Positions 28,679 through 39,050 of a stretch of DNA of 64,000 nucleotides are shown here, one piece after another. Position 1 is the first letter of the stretch; every line of letters begins with the position of its first letter. Location: positions 1 through 64,000 of the forward strand of contig JAKMCW010000093.1 in NCBI GenBank assembly GCA_022428205.1, in the 5' to 3' direction. The stretch is from Flavobacteriales bacterium (lineage in GTDB: Bacteria; Bacteroidota; Bacteroidia; Flavobacteriales_D; Sanyastnellaceae). The notes under the pieces were generated by a model. The model made no database searches, had not been told where the DNA came from, and saw only the letters and a program-made list of their open reading frames with translations. Position numbers and translations under genes: made by a program.

Positions 28679-31048
28679 ATGCGCCATTATCTCATCCAAA
28701 CGCTGCCCTTAACCCTGGCCATTGTCGTCCTGGCATCTTGCCACTCCCCTGTGGTTCAAACGGCAGGCACTACGGAGGTCATTCAAGGCACGGTCCAACC
28801 CATTCGACTGCGCCCTGATTCCACGTGGGTCCCTCTGGGGGACTTCTGCCCTGGTGTACTTCCGGACTCCGTGACTTGGATTCCAAATTGGGGCCAAGGC
28901 CGCCGAGCGATGCTCACCGAGCACAATGGGCAAGCCGGGGTCTGGATCAAGCAAAAACCTCAAATGGGGTTCGGTGCGCTCGGCATTTCCACAGGCGGGG
29001 AGTCAGCGCAGGTCCCCGTCTTCGCCTCTACATCGCAACGGATCACCTTTGAGTTTGCCCCATCAGGGCCAGCACCCAAAGACGTCCGCATCATGGGCGC
29101 CTTTAACGGATGGTCGCGATCCAGCCAGCCACTTGTGGCAGAAGCAAGCGGCAACTGGCAGACCACTTTGACCTTGCCAGAGGGCCAACACCCCTACCAA
29201 TTGATCGTGGACGGCGAGGAAGTGCCCGACCCAGCGAACCCTCACCGCGTGGACAACGGGTTTGGCGGCTTTAATTCTGTCCTCACCGTGGGAGGAGACC
29301 AGCCTGCCGCATCTCTCAGCGCCATCGGCTTTGGCGGCAACCAAGTGCATGACGTGCGTTTGCTGGGCACACCTGGCGCACGCATCTGGGCTTGGTGGGA
29401 AAATCAACTGTACACCAGCACAATACTGGGTGAGGAAGGGACCGGTCTGGTGCGCATTCCTGCTGGTGCATACGGCGCTGGGCGCACCCAGCTCCGATTG
29501 TGGGCCACAGGCACAGGCAAGCCCAGCCGAGAAGTCCGCATTCCGCTAATGGACGGCTTGCCCATCGAATCTCCGGACATGCTCACGCGGCAAGATTGGG
29601 CATCACAGGTGCTTTATTTCATGCTTGTGGACCGGTTCCGAAACGCCGACGTCACCAACGACCGTCCGGTCGATGATCCATCCATTCTGCCTCAGGCCAA
29701 CGATCAAGGCGGAGATCTCGCCGGCATCATGGCCGCTTTGGAAGAAGGGTATTTCGACGATTTGGGTGTGACCGCATTGTGGGTGAGCCCACTCACGCGC
29801 AACCCCGATGCTGCCTATGGTTATTGGCAGGATCCATCTACCGACGTGACCAGCCGGTTCAGTGGGTACCACGGCTACTGGCCCATCTCGAATACTGAAA
29901 TCGACCCGCGTTTTGGTGCTCGGGAAGAATTTGATGCCCTTGTTGATGCCGCACACCGCAGGGACATGAATTTCTTGCTCGATTATGTAGCCAACCATGT
30001 GCACGAGGAGCATCCGCTTTACAAGGAGCATCCTGATTGGGCCACCGACCTGTATTTGCCCGATGGCACCGAGAACACACAATTGTGGGACGACCAGAGG
30101 CTCACGACGTGGTTCGACACCTTCATGCCCACCCTCAATCTCGAACGCGCTGATGTGGCAGAGGCCATGTCAGACAGTGCAGCGTGGTGGGTGCTCCACA
30201 GTAACATCGATGGTTTCCGCCACGATGCCACCAAGCACATTCCATTGTCGTTTTGGCGCATGCTCACGCGCAAGATCAAGGCAGAGACACAAGGGACAGG
30301 CAGGCGCATTTACCAAATCGGAGAAACCTACGGCAGTGCTGAACTGATCGGAAGTTATCTGGGTACGGGCCTGTTGGATGCTCAATTTGACTTCAACCTG
30401 TACGACAAGGCTGTAGTGGCATTTGGCCAAGACGGGGGGAATCTCGCTGACCTCATTCAAGTCGCACAGGAGGGCTTGGACCAGTACGGTGCCCACCACC
30501 TTATGGGCACCATCACAGGCAACCAAGACCGGCCGAGGTTCGCTTCTTTGGCAGAGGGGACTGTGCTTTGGGGTGAAGACCACAAGCTGGCGGGCTGGAC
30601 AAGAGACATCACGCGCAGTGGCATCCGCGGACACCAAGCCATGCGCATGCTGACGGCGTTCAACATGTCCATGCCTGGCGTGCCCTGTATCTACCAGGGA
30701 GACGAGTATGCCGATGTTGGCGGCAACGACCCGGACAACCGCCGCATGGTCCGTTTCGAGGACCTCGATCTCGAAGAACGCCGCACCCGTGAAATGACCT
30801 CCCGCTGGATTGCATTGCGCCGCAGCCGGATGAGCATGATGTACGGCCATACCACCCTCTCTACTGTGCAGCCACAATTGCTCAAAGTGACCCGCCAATA
30901 TCTCAGCGAAACCACGACCATTTTGATCAACATAGGAGACAAGGCCATCTCCGTTCCCGGATTGGATGATGCACACAGCCTGTTGGGGCACCCCATCGAA
31001 GGAACCATCCCCCCATATACCGCCATGGCCCTCGAAGGGTCCCTTTAA
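28679..31048 (+). CDS. GH13 alpha-amylase/neopullulanase-type lipoprotein with CBM48-like N-terminal domain
   Basis: Lipobox LASCHSP; ITFEFAPSGPAPKDVRIMGAFNGWSRSSQPL; VLYFMLVDRFRNADVTND, NIDGFRHDATKHIPLSFW, NQDRPRFAS, GVPCIYQGDEYADVGGNDPDNRRMVRFEDL. Confidence 0.93.
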   Translation: MRHYLIQTLPLTLAIVVLASCHSPVVQTAGTTEVIQGTVQPIRLRPDSTWVPLGDFCPGVLPDSVTWIPNWGQGRRAMLTEHNGQAGVWIKQKPQMGFGALGISTGGESAQVPVFASTSQRITFEFAPSGPAPKDVRIMGAFNGWSRSSQPLVAEASGNWQTTLTLPEGQHPYQLIVDGEEVPDPANPHRVDNGFGGFNSVLTVGGDQPAASLSAIGFGGNQVHDVRLLGTPGARIWAWWENQLYTSTILGEEGTGLVRIPAGAYGAGRTQLRLWATGTGKPSREVRIPLMDGLPIESPDMLTRQDWASQVLYFMLVDRFRNADVTNDRPVDDPSILPQANDQGGDLAGIMAALEEGYFDDLGVTALWVSPLTRNPDAAYGYWQDPSTDVTSRFSGYHGYWPISNTEIDPRFGAREEFDALVDAAHRRDMNFLLDYVANHVHEEHPLYKEHPDWATDLYLPDGTENTQLWDDQRLTTWFDTFMPTLNLERADVAEAMSDSAAWWVLHSNIDGFRHDATKHIPLSFWRMLTRKIKAETQGTGRRIYQIGETYGSAELIGSYLGTGLLDAQFDFNLYDKAVVAFGQDGGNLADLIQVAQEGLDQYGAHHLMGTITGNQDRPRFASLAEGTVLWGEDHKLAGWTRDITRSGIRGHQAMRMLTAFNMSMPGVPCIYQGDEYADVGGNDPDNRRMVRFEDLDLEERRTREMTSRWIALRRSRMSMMYGHTTLSTVQPQLLKVTRQYLSETTTILINIGDKAISVPGLDDAHSLLGHPIEGTIPPYTAMALEGSL

Positions 31049-31086
31049 CGTCCAAGAGATAACCTCAAGCGGGCTATCCTTGCACC

Positions 31087-32469
31087 ATGAAGTCCATTTG
31101 TTCTCTGCTGGGATTCGTATCCCTCGTTGTTCTGCCCGTGCAGCTCTCTGCCCAAGACACTTTCACTGTTGGCAATACCACCCTCTACGCGACCGACCTG
31201 GTCGAAGACAGCCAGATCCCTTGGGAACTCGTTTGGGGCGGTGATGACATGTTGTGGTGCAGTGAGCGCAAAGGACGCGTGATCCGCATCGACCCCTCCA
31301 CGGGCGAATACACCACCGTCCTCGACCTTAATGTCACCTTCAACGGAAACGGTGAGCCCGGTCTGCTCGGCATGGTGCAACATCCTGATTTTCCCGAGGA
31401 CCCCCGTGTATGGGTGGTTTATTGCGATGGACAATTCAGCGTGTCAGAGCACCTGAGTGTTTTTGAATGGAATGGCACGGAGTTGGTCAACGAGCAAGAG
31501 CTGATCACCCTCCCCGGCGCACAAATCCACAATGGAAGCCGCCTTCTGTGGTTGCCTGACAACACCATGCTGATGACCACAGGCGATGCCGGTGACACCG
31601 ACAACAGCCAAGACCTCGAAAGCCTCAACGGCAAGATTTTGAGGCTCAACCCCGACGGTTCAATCCCCGCTGACAATCCGTTTGGCTCCGACAGCTACGT
31701 GTACACCTGGGGCAACCGCAATGCACAAGGATTGTGTATCGGACCCAACGGCTTGGTTTATGCTTCGGAGCACGGTCAAAACCAAGACGATGAATTCAAC
31801 CTCGTGGAGGCTGGTCGCAACTATGGATGGCCGACGGTGCAGGGCGCGTGCAATGCACCCTCAGAAACTTCTTTCTGCAACGAATGGAATGTCATGGAGC
31901 CGCTGTTGGCATGGACGCCATGCATCGCATTGAATGGCCTCGAGTACTACACACACGAAGCCATCCCTGAATTTCAAGGCAAGATCATGATGGGCGTAAT
32001 GAGTGGTTTCAACGACCCCCTTCCCGGTCGCTTGATCATGATTGAATTGTCAGAAGACGGACAAGCTGCAGAAAGCCAAGAAGCTTTTTTCGGCAGCTTT
32101 AACCAGCGCATCCGCGACATCGCTGTCAATCCTTACACCGGCGGCTTCTACCTGGCGTTCAATGGTGAGTCATATCCCGGAAACCCGCCCAACATCATCA
32201 AGGAATTCAGCACTGCTGATCCTTCATTGGTGCCCACCCCTGTTGTGAAGCCCGTGCTGGTGCAACCCGTTCCTGCGCGCGACCGTGCTGCGGTCATGGC
32301 CACGGACGGAGCCATTGGTGGCCCCTTGGTGGTCCGCGACATGACTGGACGCATCGTTTACGAAGGCACGGTGAACAGCAGCACCTTTGAATTGAACCTC
32401 AGCGGTTGGTCTGCTGGGCGTTATATCGTCTGGACTGCCGTTGGTGCGGCGGACTTGATGGTCCACTGA
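31087..32469 (+). CDS. Secreted PQQ-dependent sugar dehydrogenase-type beta-propeller with T9SS C-terminal domain
   Basis: QIPWELVWGGDDMLWCSERKGRVIRIDPSTGEY, GLLGMVQHPDFPEDPRVWVVY, DNTMLMTTGDAGDTDNSQD, NGKILRLNPDGSIPADNPFG, GNRNAQGLCIGPNGLVYASEHGQNQDDEFNLVEAGRNYGWP. Confidence 0.9.
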   Translation: MKSICSLLGFVSLVVLPVQLSAQDTFTVGNTTLYATDLVEDSQIPWELVWGGDDMLWCSERKGRVIRIDPSTGEYTTVLDLNVTFNGNGEPGLLGMVQHPDFPEDPRVWVVYCDGQFSVSEHLSVFEWNGTELVNEQELITLPGAQIHNGSRLLWLPDNTMLMTTGDAGDTDNSQDLESLNGKILRLNPDGSIPADNPFGSDSYVYTWGNRNAQGLCIGPNGLVYASEHGQNQDDEFNLVEAGRNYGWPTVQGACNAPSETSFCNEWNVMEPLLAWTPCIALNGLEYYTHEAIPEFQGKIMMGVMSGFNDPLPGRLIMIELSEDGQAAESQEAFFGSFNQRIRDIAVNPYTGGFYLAFNGESYPGNPPNIIKEFSTADPSLVPTPVVKPVLVQPVPARDRAAVMATDGAIGGPLVVRDMTGRIVYEGTVNSSTFELNLSGWSAGRYIVWTAVGAADLMVH

Positions 32470-32477
32470 GCTCGCAT

Positions 32478-34436
32478 TCAGCGAACCGGCAGCACCATCA
32501 AGGTGGTGCGCCGGTTTTGCTGACGGGCTGCATCGGTATCGCCTTGCACCGCAGGGCGGCTTTGACCATACCCTTTGGCCACCAGTTGATCGGGCACAGC
32601 CCCGGCGTCCTCGAGGGCAGATTTGACCACAGCTGCGCGCTGCTCTGAAAGCGACTGGTTTTCTTGGGCGGACCCTACATCGTCGGTATGTCCACCGACC
32701 TCCATCATCACCTGTGGATTTGCGGCCAACCAAGCGCCCACCCTCAGGAGCTCGGCACCCGATGATGCGTCTAAGGTGGCACTGCCACTTTCAAAAAAGA
32801 CGTTTTTCAAGACCACTTCAGCCCCTGGTGCCAGCAGCGCAAGCTCGAAATCGCGTTGGACCAAGCCACTTAACGCGCCCTTTTCAATCCGTTCCGAATG
32901 GAGCATGTAACCTTCGCCTTGGGCCAACACAACGAAAGCCCGGTCTAAGGGGACCGGCACGTGATAGCGCCCATCTTGGCTGGCGATTGCTTCCGCAAAA
33001 GGCATCCCGTCCTCAAGATCAACCAAGCTGATCCTGCCACCGCCGATGGGCCTGCCTGCTGCAGAAAGCAGTTTGCCCTCCATGGCCGCAGTGGGGTCGG
33101 CAGCCACTGCTTTGGGCAGCATCGTTTGGTGCAAGTCCATTTGCCCTTCAACCGAACGGCTGAAATACCCGGTCTCACCGTCAGATGCGACCACCATGCC
33201 ACTCTCGTCGTCTGGCGTATTCAAAGGCCACCCCATGTTGACCGGCTCTCCCCATTGTCCGCGCTCATCGCGTTCACACACGAACAAGTCCATGCCCCCC
33301 ATGCCCACACGGCCATCCGATGCGAAATAAAGATGCCTGCCATCGGGGTGGATAAAGGGCCGCATCTCCTGGCCGTTCGAATTGATGTTGCCCCCCATTC
33401 TGTATGCCGCTCCCCAAGAACCATCTGGATTGCGCAACGCCGTAAAAATGTCGTGTTTGCGACGGCCCGCGCGCCCCGAGCCGCGTGTGAAATACAGTTG
33501 CTGGCCGTCGGGACTCAAACAAGGCTGGCTTTCCCAAGCCGGGGAATTGACCGCTCCCAGGTTTTGTGGCACGCTCCACCCTTGCCCTTCGCGCTCTGCG
33601 ATGTACAAATCACAGCTGCCCTTGTGCGGTCCTTCTCCTGGACGGTCCGCGTCGCGGCAAATGGTAAAGCACAAGGTCATGCCGTCGCCCGACAAGGTGC
33701 CTGCCCCTTCATTGTTGGAAGTGTTGATTCCCCGCAACGGCTGAGGCTCTGACCAGTCCTCGGCGTTTTTGAAGGAGACAAACAGGTCTTCTTGACCCTG
33801 TTTCCAGCGCGCATTCTCCAGCCTCCGGGTGAACACCAAGGCCTCCCCTGCCTGCCAAGGACTTGGGAAGTATTCGTCCATCGCAGTGGATACGGGAAAG
33901 GGCAACGGTTCCGCTTGAAGCGTTACCGGCACCGCGAGTGAAGCGCTGATAAAGCCCGCATCCTTGAGGACCCGCTCGATGGCTTTGACGTCCGGTCCCT
34001 CCAGCACGCCAGGGATCTGCTTCATCGCCATCATGGCCGTTTTCATGCCTTCCGGATCCAAAGCATGACGGGCAGATTCTGCCCATGCCATGTGGTCACG
34101 GATCCAATCTTGTCCGCAGTGCGATAAATAGTGGGCATAATGATCACAGGCAGCTTCAAATTGTCCTTGGTCAAACCGCAGCGCGGCCAACACCCGTTCA
34201 GCCTCGGCAAACATGGGGTCCACTTCAAGGGCTTTGATCAAGTTTGCCTCCACCTCCAATTGGGCTGCGGCCTTGTCCACACCAGGCCCCATCGCCGCCC
34301 GGCTCGTTTCCATCGCCTTGCGATACAGCTTGGTGGCCTTCTTGCTTTCCGTGTGCAACCTGGCACCCGGTTGTGCCCAAGCTTGGACCACAACCCCTAA
34401 AATCAACAACACAAGCAAGGTGAAACGTTGGCGCAT
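32478..34436 (-). CDS. OmpA family protein with PD40/WD40-like repeats
   Basis: SPAWESQPCLSPDGQQLYFTRGS, RPFIHPDGRHLYFASDGRVGMGGMDLFV; C-term VFFESGSATLDASSGAELLRVGAWLAANPQVMMEVGGHTDDVGSAQENQSLSEQRAAVVKSAL. Confidence 0.92.
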   Translation of the reverse strand: MRQRFTLLVLLILGVVVQAWAQPGARLHTESKKATKLYRKAMETSRAAMGPGVDKAAAQLEVEANLIKALEVDPMFAEAERVLAALRFDQGQFEAACDHYAHYLSHCGQDWIRDHMAWAESARHALDPEGMKTAMMAMKQIPGVLEGPDVKAIERVLKDAGFISASLAVPVTLQAEPLPFPVSTAMDEYFPSPWQAGEALVFTRRLENARWKQGQEDLFVSFKNAEDWSEPQPLRGINTSNNEGAGTLSGDGMTLCFTICRDADRPGEGPHKGSCDLYIAEREGQGWSVPQNLGAVNSPAWESQPCLSPDGQQLYFTRGSGRAGRRKHDIFTALRNPDGSWGAAYRMGGNINSNGQEMRPFIHPDGRHLYFASDGRVGMGGMDLFVCERDERGQWGEPVNMGWPLNTPDDESGMVVASDGETGYFSRSVEGQMDLHQTMLPKAVAADPTAAMEGKLLSAAGRPIGGGRISLVDLEDGMPFAEAIASQDGRYHVPVPLDRAFVVLAQGEGYMLHSERIEKGALSGLVQRDFELALLAPGAEVVLKNVFFESGSATLDASSGAELLRVGAWLAANPQVMMEVGGHTDDVGSAQENQSLSEQRAAVVKSALEDAGAVPDQLVAKGYGQSRPAVQGDTDAARQQNRRTTLMVLPVR

Positions 34437-34503
34437 AGCTTTTATCACTAAGAGTGAAACGCCAAGATGGGGACATTCGCGCAGTGAACCCGAAATTTGA
34501 GGG

Positions 34504-34995
34504 GTGCGCATTGGACTCATCAGCGATACCCACGGCCATGTGGACGACAGAATTCTCCATCACCTCTCCTCTTGTGATGAGATTTGGCATGCCGGCGATA
34601 TCGGAGATTTCAAGGTGACCGATGCATTGGCCTCTGTGGCCCCCTTGGTTGCCGTGCACGGCAACATCGACGACCAACTCTTGCGCCGGGATTTCCCTGA
34701 ACACCAGCACATTGAGCGAGAGGGTTGTCGCATTTGGATGACCCACATCGGTGGGCGGCCCGGGCGATATGCCAAGGGCATTCGGGCGGGGCTCACAGCG
34801 CATGCACCCGACATTTTTGTGTGCGGTCATTCACACATTCTCATGGTTCAAAACGACAAGACGTGGGGCGGAATTCACCTCAATCCCGGCGCCGCAGGTC
34901 AACAGGGATTTCACAGGGTCCGAACGCTGCTCCGCTTTGATTTGGAAAACGGGCAAATTCTCGCACCGGAAGTGGTCGAATTGGGACGTCGGTGA
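34504..34995 (+). CDS. YfcE/MJ0936-type metallophosphoesterase
   Basis: MRIGLISDTHGHVDDRILHHLSSCDEIWHAGDIGD, VHGNIDD, FVCGHSHILMVQ, HLNPGAAGQQGFH; GTG start. Confidence 0.93.
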   Translation: MRIGLISDTHGHVDDRILHHLSSCDEIWHAGDIGDFKVTDALASVAPLVAVHGNIDDQLLRRDFPEHQHIEREGCRIWMTHIGGRPGRYAKGIRAGLTAHAPDIFVCGHSHILMVQNDKTWGGIHLNPGAAGQQGFHRVRTLLRFDLENGQILAPEVVELGRR

Positions 34996-35114
34996 GCCTG
35001 TGTGGACTTCAATAAAGTTGTCGTAAACTTGCGGAGCGCCGAACAGGTGCGAAGCCTTCGGGCTCCCTCAGGGAAATTTGAACGCAGAGTTGCCCACGGA
35101 AGTGGGACCCCCAC

Positions 35115-36866
35115 ATGTACGACATTATTGATTTGAACAGCCGAAAGGTTGCTGAACTCCGGGACATTGCCAAGGAGTTGAATATCGCCCGCACGGACAA
35201 GCTGAAGAAGCAGGAATTGGTGTACGCCATCCTCGACGAGCAAGCTGTCACTACGAGCGCCAAAGCCAAAACCTCCTCCGATTCTCAAGAAAAGGAGAAG
35301 GATAGCAAGCCTTCTGGGCGCGGACGCCAGAGGGCTGCCGCCAAGAAAGAGCAAGGCGAAGGCGGAGAAGACGGAAAGGACAACGATCGCCGCAAGAAGG
35401 ATGAAAAGTCCGGCGACCGTCCTCAGCGCGGCCGTGGCCGTGACCAAGCCAAGGGTGACCGCAAACAAGGCGGAGAGCCAGGCAAGGACGACCAAAAGAA
35501 GGACCAGGATTCTGGCAACAAGGACGGCCAGTCCCCAGAGCGCGGACAACGCCGCGACCGGGACGACCGCGGGGATCGCCGCGGCCGAGACCGGGACCGC
35601 AACCGCCGCGACGACCGCGGAGACCGGGGTGACCGGGGTGACCGGGGTGACCGCAAGGACCGCGGTGACCGCAAAGACCGGGGTGATCGTCGGGACCGAC
35701 GAGACCGAGACCGAGACCGTTTGGGAGAACCCGAAGAACACGGGTTCAACTTCGATGGCATCGCTCAAGCAGAGGGTGTCCTCGAAATCATGCCCGAAGG
35801 CTTTGGTTACCTGCGCAGCGCAGACTACAACTATTTGAACAGCCCGGATGACGTTTACGTCAGCAATCGGCAAATCAAAGCCGCCGGTCTGCAGACGGGT
35901 GACAATGTCGTCTGTACGATTCGCCCACCACGCAAAGGCGACAAGTACTACCCCATGGTCGAGGTGTTGAAGGTCAATGGCCGCGATCCTTCATGGGTCC
36001 GCGACCGTGTTCCCTTCAAGTACTTGACCCCGCTCTTTCCGCAGGAAGCCTTCAACCTCTCCGGGAAGAATGGCAGCATTTCCACGCGGGTCATGGACCT
36101 CTTCTCTCCCATCGGAAAGGGCCAACGTGGCATGATTGTGTCACAACCCAAGACAGGTAAAACCACCTTGCTCAAGGACGTGGCCAACGCCATTGCTGAG
36201 AACCACCCTGAGACTTATCTCATCATCCTCCTGATCGATGAGCGTCCAGAAGAGGTGACGGACATGAAGCGGAGTGTCAATGCCGAGGTCATCGCCTCCA
36301 CATTTGACGAACCTGCCGACCGTCACGTGAAGATTGCCGAAATCGTGTTGGAGAAGTCCAAGCGTATGGTAGAGTGCGGACACGACGTCTGCATCTTGCT
36401 CGACTCCATCACCCGTTTGGCGCGTGCATACAACACCGTCGCTCCAGGATCTGGAAAGGTCCTCTCAGGTGGTGTGGAGTCCAACGCATTGCAGAAGCCA
36501 AAGCGCTTCTTCGGTGCAGCGCGCAACATCGAAAACGGAGGCTCATTGAGCATCATCGCAACCGCCTTGACCGAAACCGGCTCTAAGATGGACGAGGTGA
36601 TCTTCGAGGAGTTCAAAGGAACGGGCAACATGGAACTCCAGTTGGACCGTCGCATTTCGAACCGCAGGATCTATCCCGCCATCGACATTCTCACTTCGGG
36701 AACCCGTCGCGAGGACCTCTTGATGCACAAGGATATGCTCCAGCGCATTTGGGTCTTGAGGAAGCACCTGTCGGACATGAACCCCATCGAAGCCATGGAG
36801 TTCTTGAAAGACCGCATGAGCCGGACCGATTCCAACGAGGAGTTCCTGATCACAATGAATGGCTGA
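35115..36866 (+). CDS. rho: Transcription termination factor Rho with long charged low-complexity insert
   Basis: [121 protein letters not shown]. Confidence 0.97.
   Translation: MYDIIDLNSRKVAELRDIAKELNIARTDKLKKQELVYAILDEQAVTTSAKAKTSSDSQEKEKDSKPSGRGRQRAAAKKEQGEGGEDGKDNDRRKKDEKSGDRPQRGRGRDQAKGDRKQGGEPGKDDQKKDQDSGNKDGQSPERGQRRDRDDRGDRRGRDRDRNRRDDRGDRGDRGDRGDRKDRGDRKDRGDRRDRRDRDRDRLGEPEEHGFNFDGIAQAEGVLEIMPEGFGYLRSADYNYLNSPDDVYVSNRQIKAAGLQTGDNVVCTIRPPRKGDKYYPMVEVLKVNGRDPSWVRDRVPFKYLTPLFPQEAFNLSGKNGSISTRVMDLFSPIGKGQRGMIVSQPKTGKTTLLKDVANAIAENHPETYLIILLIDERPEEVTDMKRSVNAEVIASTFDEPADRHVKIAEIVLEKSKRMVECGHDVCILLDSITRLARAYNTVAPGSGKVLSGGVESNALQKPKRFFGAARNIENGGSLSIIATALTETGSKMDEVIFEEFKGTGNMELQLDRRISNRRIYPAIDILTSGTRREDLLMHKDMLQRIWVLRKHLSDMNPIEAMEFLKDRMSRTDSNEEFLITMNG
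35520..35725 (+). repeat. Imperfect short repeats encoding RGD/RKD units in rho
   Basis: gaccggggtgaccggggtgaccggggtgaccgcaaggaccgcggtgaccgc; protein [37 protein letters not shown]. Confidence 0.85.
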
Positions 36867-37419
36867 GGAATTGCGCACACCGCGCAACATCATACGGTGG
36901 TCTCCTGCCATCGCGGTTCTGCTGTGGTGGACCATTCGCCTCTCGACTACCGGCCGGGTGCCCTTTGAGACGGGCATTTCCATAGGGGTCTTGGTGCACT
37001 TCGCTTTGCTCATAGGTGTCGCCTTAACTGCTGCTTTTCAACGGATTGAAGGCGCCGAGTTTATCGATCGGTTCAAACTTGCCCTGCGGCCCGTGGTGCT
37101 GTATGCCTTGTTGGCTTCGGTCAGCACTGTATGCTATCACCACGTGGTATGCGCTCAAGCGACAGAGCTCAGACTGCTGGAGCGAGAGCGCTTCATCGAC
37201 CAATCGCTCTCCGACGAAGCCGCTTTTGCCGTGCTACAAGAAAACGACCCTGCCCTGGCCGCCATGGACTTGGAAACAGCACGCGAACGTGCGAAGTCCA
37301 GTCTGCGCTTTCAATTCGATCCCCTGTGGCACTTTACCGCTAGCTTGCTCATGTGGATAGCTGCTGCCATGTCGGCTGTATTCGTCACTTCCCTTTTGGG
37401 TCAATGGCTCCGATCCTGA
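36859..37419 (+). CDS. Membrane protein, DUF4199-like
   Basis: About 4 predicted TM segments; [27 protein letters not shown]; overlaps the rho stop by 8 nt. Confidence 0.6.
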   Translation: MAEELRTPRNIIRWSPAIAVLLWWTIRLSTTGRVPFETGISIGVLVHFALLIGVALTAAFQRIEGAEFIDRFKLALRPVVLYALLASVSTVCYHHVVCAQATELRLLERERFIDQSLSDEAAFAVLQENDPALAAMDLETARERAKSSLRFQFDPLWHFTASLLMWIAAAMSAVFVTSLLGQWLRS

Positions 37420-37442
37420 ACCCCATGAAGCAATAAGCGCCC

Positions 37443-38210
37443 ATGCGTCACGTTCACCGCATACAGCATGTCATGTCATCCATCTCCGTGAACACCCTGC
37501 GGCCCCTCCGTTGGATCGTGCTTGTCTGTGTTTTGGCATCCGGATTTGGGGCACATAGCCAAACGGCCAAACAGAACCTCGCAAAGTTCGATTACCGATC
37601 CTATCACTTTGGCTTTCTGCTCAGTGGTAACTCGAGCAGTTTCAACTTCAACCTGAGGCCAGACTTTACGTTTTCTGACAGTCTGCTCAGCGTAGAAAAC
37701 AATGCACTCTCTGGATTCAACCTTGCCTTGTTGGCTTCTCTGAATGTCAACAACACCATCAGAATCCGCTTCATCCCAGGATTGAGTTTTCAGGACCGCG
37801 GCATGCTGTATCGCTTCCGCGCCCCGGACGGCACCATCCAACCCATCAACGTCAGAACGGAAAGCGTATACCTCGACTTCCCATTGCTCATCAAACTGCG
37901 CACCGACAGGATTGGAAACTTTGCGCCCTATGCCCTATTCGGTGGCAAACTAAGTCGGGACATGCAGTCCCAAGCAGATGTCAACCAGAGCCTGCAAGAC
38001 GGATACATCCTCAAACTCGCCAAGGGAAATGCCAGCCTCGACTTCGGGGCCGGTGCGGACTTCTTCTTGCCCTTTTTCAAGTTCTCTGTGGAGATGAAGA
38101 CTGAGTTTGGGATGCGGAATGTGCTGATCCAGGATGACACCCCGTTCAGCGCAGCTTTCGATCAACTGCGCACCCGAAGCTTCATCATCAGCTTCACCTT
38201 CGAAGGGTGA
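37443..38210 (+). CDS. porT: PorT-family protein (T9SS-associated outer membrane beta-barrel)
   Basis: FDYRSYHFGFLLSGNSSSFNFNLRPDFTFSDSLLSVENNALSGFNLALLASLNVNNTIRIRFIPGLSFQDR...VYLDFPLLIKLRTDRIGNFAPYALFGGKLSRDM. Confidence 0.82.
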   Translation: MRHVHRIQHVMSSISVNTLRPLRWIVLVCVLASGFGAHSQTAKQNLAKFDYRSYHFGFLLSGNSSSFNFNLRPDFTFSDSLLSVENNALSGFNLALLASLNVNNTIRIRFIPGLSFQDRGMLYRFRAPDGTIQPINVRTESVYLDFPLLIKLRTDRIGNFAPYALFGGKLSRDMQSQADVNQSLQDGYILKLAKGNASLDFGAGADFFLPFFKFSVEMKTEFGMRNVLIQDDTPFSAAFDQLRTRSFIISFTFEG

Positions 38211-39048
38211 GAATGCGCCATTCCTCTTCCTGACGCTTGCCCACCAGAGTGAGCCCTTCGGACGCTGCTGCCGCGCACAAAGCGGGCACATCCGGCTCCA
38301 TGAACCCGCTCAACATCAAGGTGCCACTGGGCTTCAATGCCCGTCCATAGGCAGCCATGTCCTCCAACAATATGTTGCGGTTGATGTTGGCGATGACCAC
38401 ATCGAATCGCGCCGTGTCCGAACCTTTCAATTGTCCTGCCCCTCCTTCGCGCACCTTGAGGTCCTCGGATTCACTCAGCCCATTCAATGAGAGGTTTTCT
38501 TGCGTATTGCGCACGCTCCATGGGTCGATGTCGATGAACAGGGTGCTTGTGGCGCCGCGCTGAGCCGCATAAATGCCGAGGACCCCAGAGCCACACCCCA
38601 TGTCCAAGACGGTGATGCCTTCCCACGTCATCTGTACCATTTCTGCGAGCAAGCCATAGGTCGTTCCATGGTGACCCGTTCCAAATGCCATGCGCGGCTG
38701 AACGGTCAAAACGTGGTCAAACGCCACTTCGGAGTGCTCGGGATGGAACGGTGCGCGCACCCGGATGTCCTCGCCAATAATGACCTCTGGGTAATCCTCC
38801 TCCCACTTGGCGTTCCAATTCTCTTCTTCTACCAAGGAGGCCCGCCATGTATCAAGCCCAACGGGCTTCAAGTCTTGACGAATGACCTCGAGCAATGCGG
38901 CATCCAGCTCCTCTTCCTTTCCATATGCCTGCAACCCTTCATCGGTCTCCTCAAACATGCTGCATCCTGCGTCGGATAGCCAAGCTGTGGCAATTTCATG
39001 CCCAGGTTGCGCCGGATTGCACAAGATGTGGAGACGCAACCAGCCCAT
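38194..39048 (-). CDS. prmA: Ribosomal protein L11 methyltransferase
   Basis: RMAFGTGHHGTTYGLLAEMVQMTWEGITVLDMGCGSGVLGIYAAQRGA; DVVIANINRNILLEDMAAYGRALKPSGTLMLSGF. Confidence 0.92.
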   Translation of the reverse strand: MGWLRLHILCNPAQPGHEIATAWLSDAGCSMFEETDEGLQAYGKEEELDAALLEVIRQDLKPVGLDTWRASLVEEENWNAKWEEDYPEVIIGEDIRVRAPFHPEHSEVAFDHVLTVQPRMAFGTGHHGTTYGLLAEMVQMTWEGITVLDMGCGSGVLGIYAAQRGATSTLFIDIDPWSVRNTQENLSLNGLSESEDLKVREGGAGQLKGSDTARFDVVIANINRNILLEDMAAYGRALKPSGTLMLSGFMEPDVPALCAAAASEGLTLVGKRQEEEWRILTLRR

Positions 39049-39050
39049 GC

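Noticed and set aside
35423-35761. Arg/Ser-rich minus-strand ORF opposite rho
   Set aside because: It is an artefact of reading the RGD/RKD repeat DNA on the other strand.
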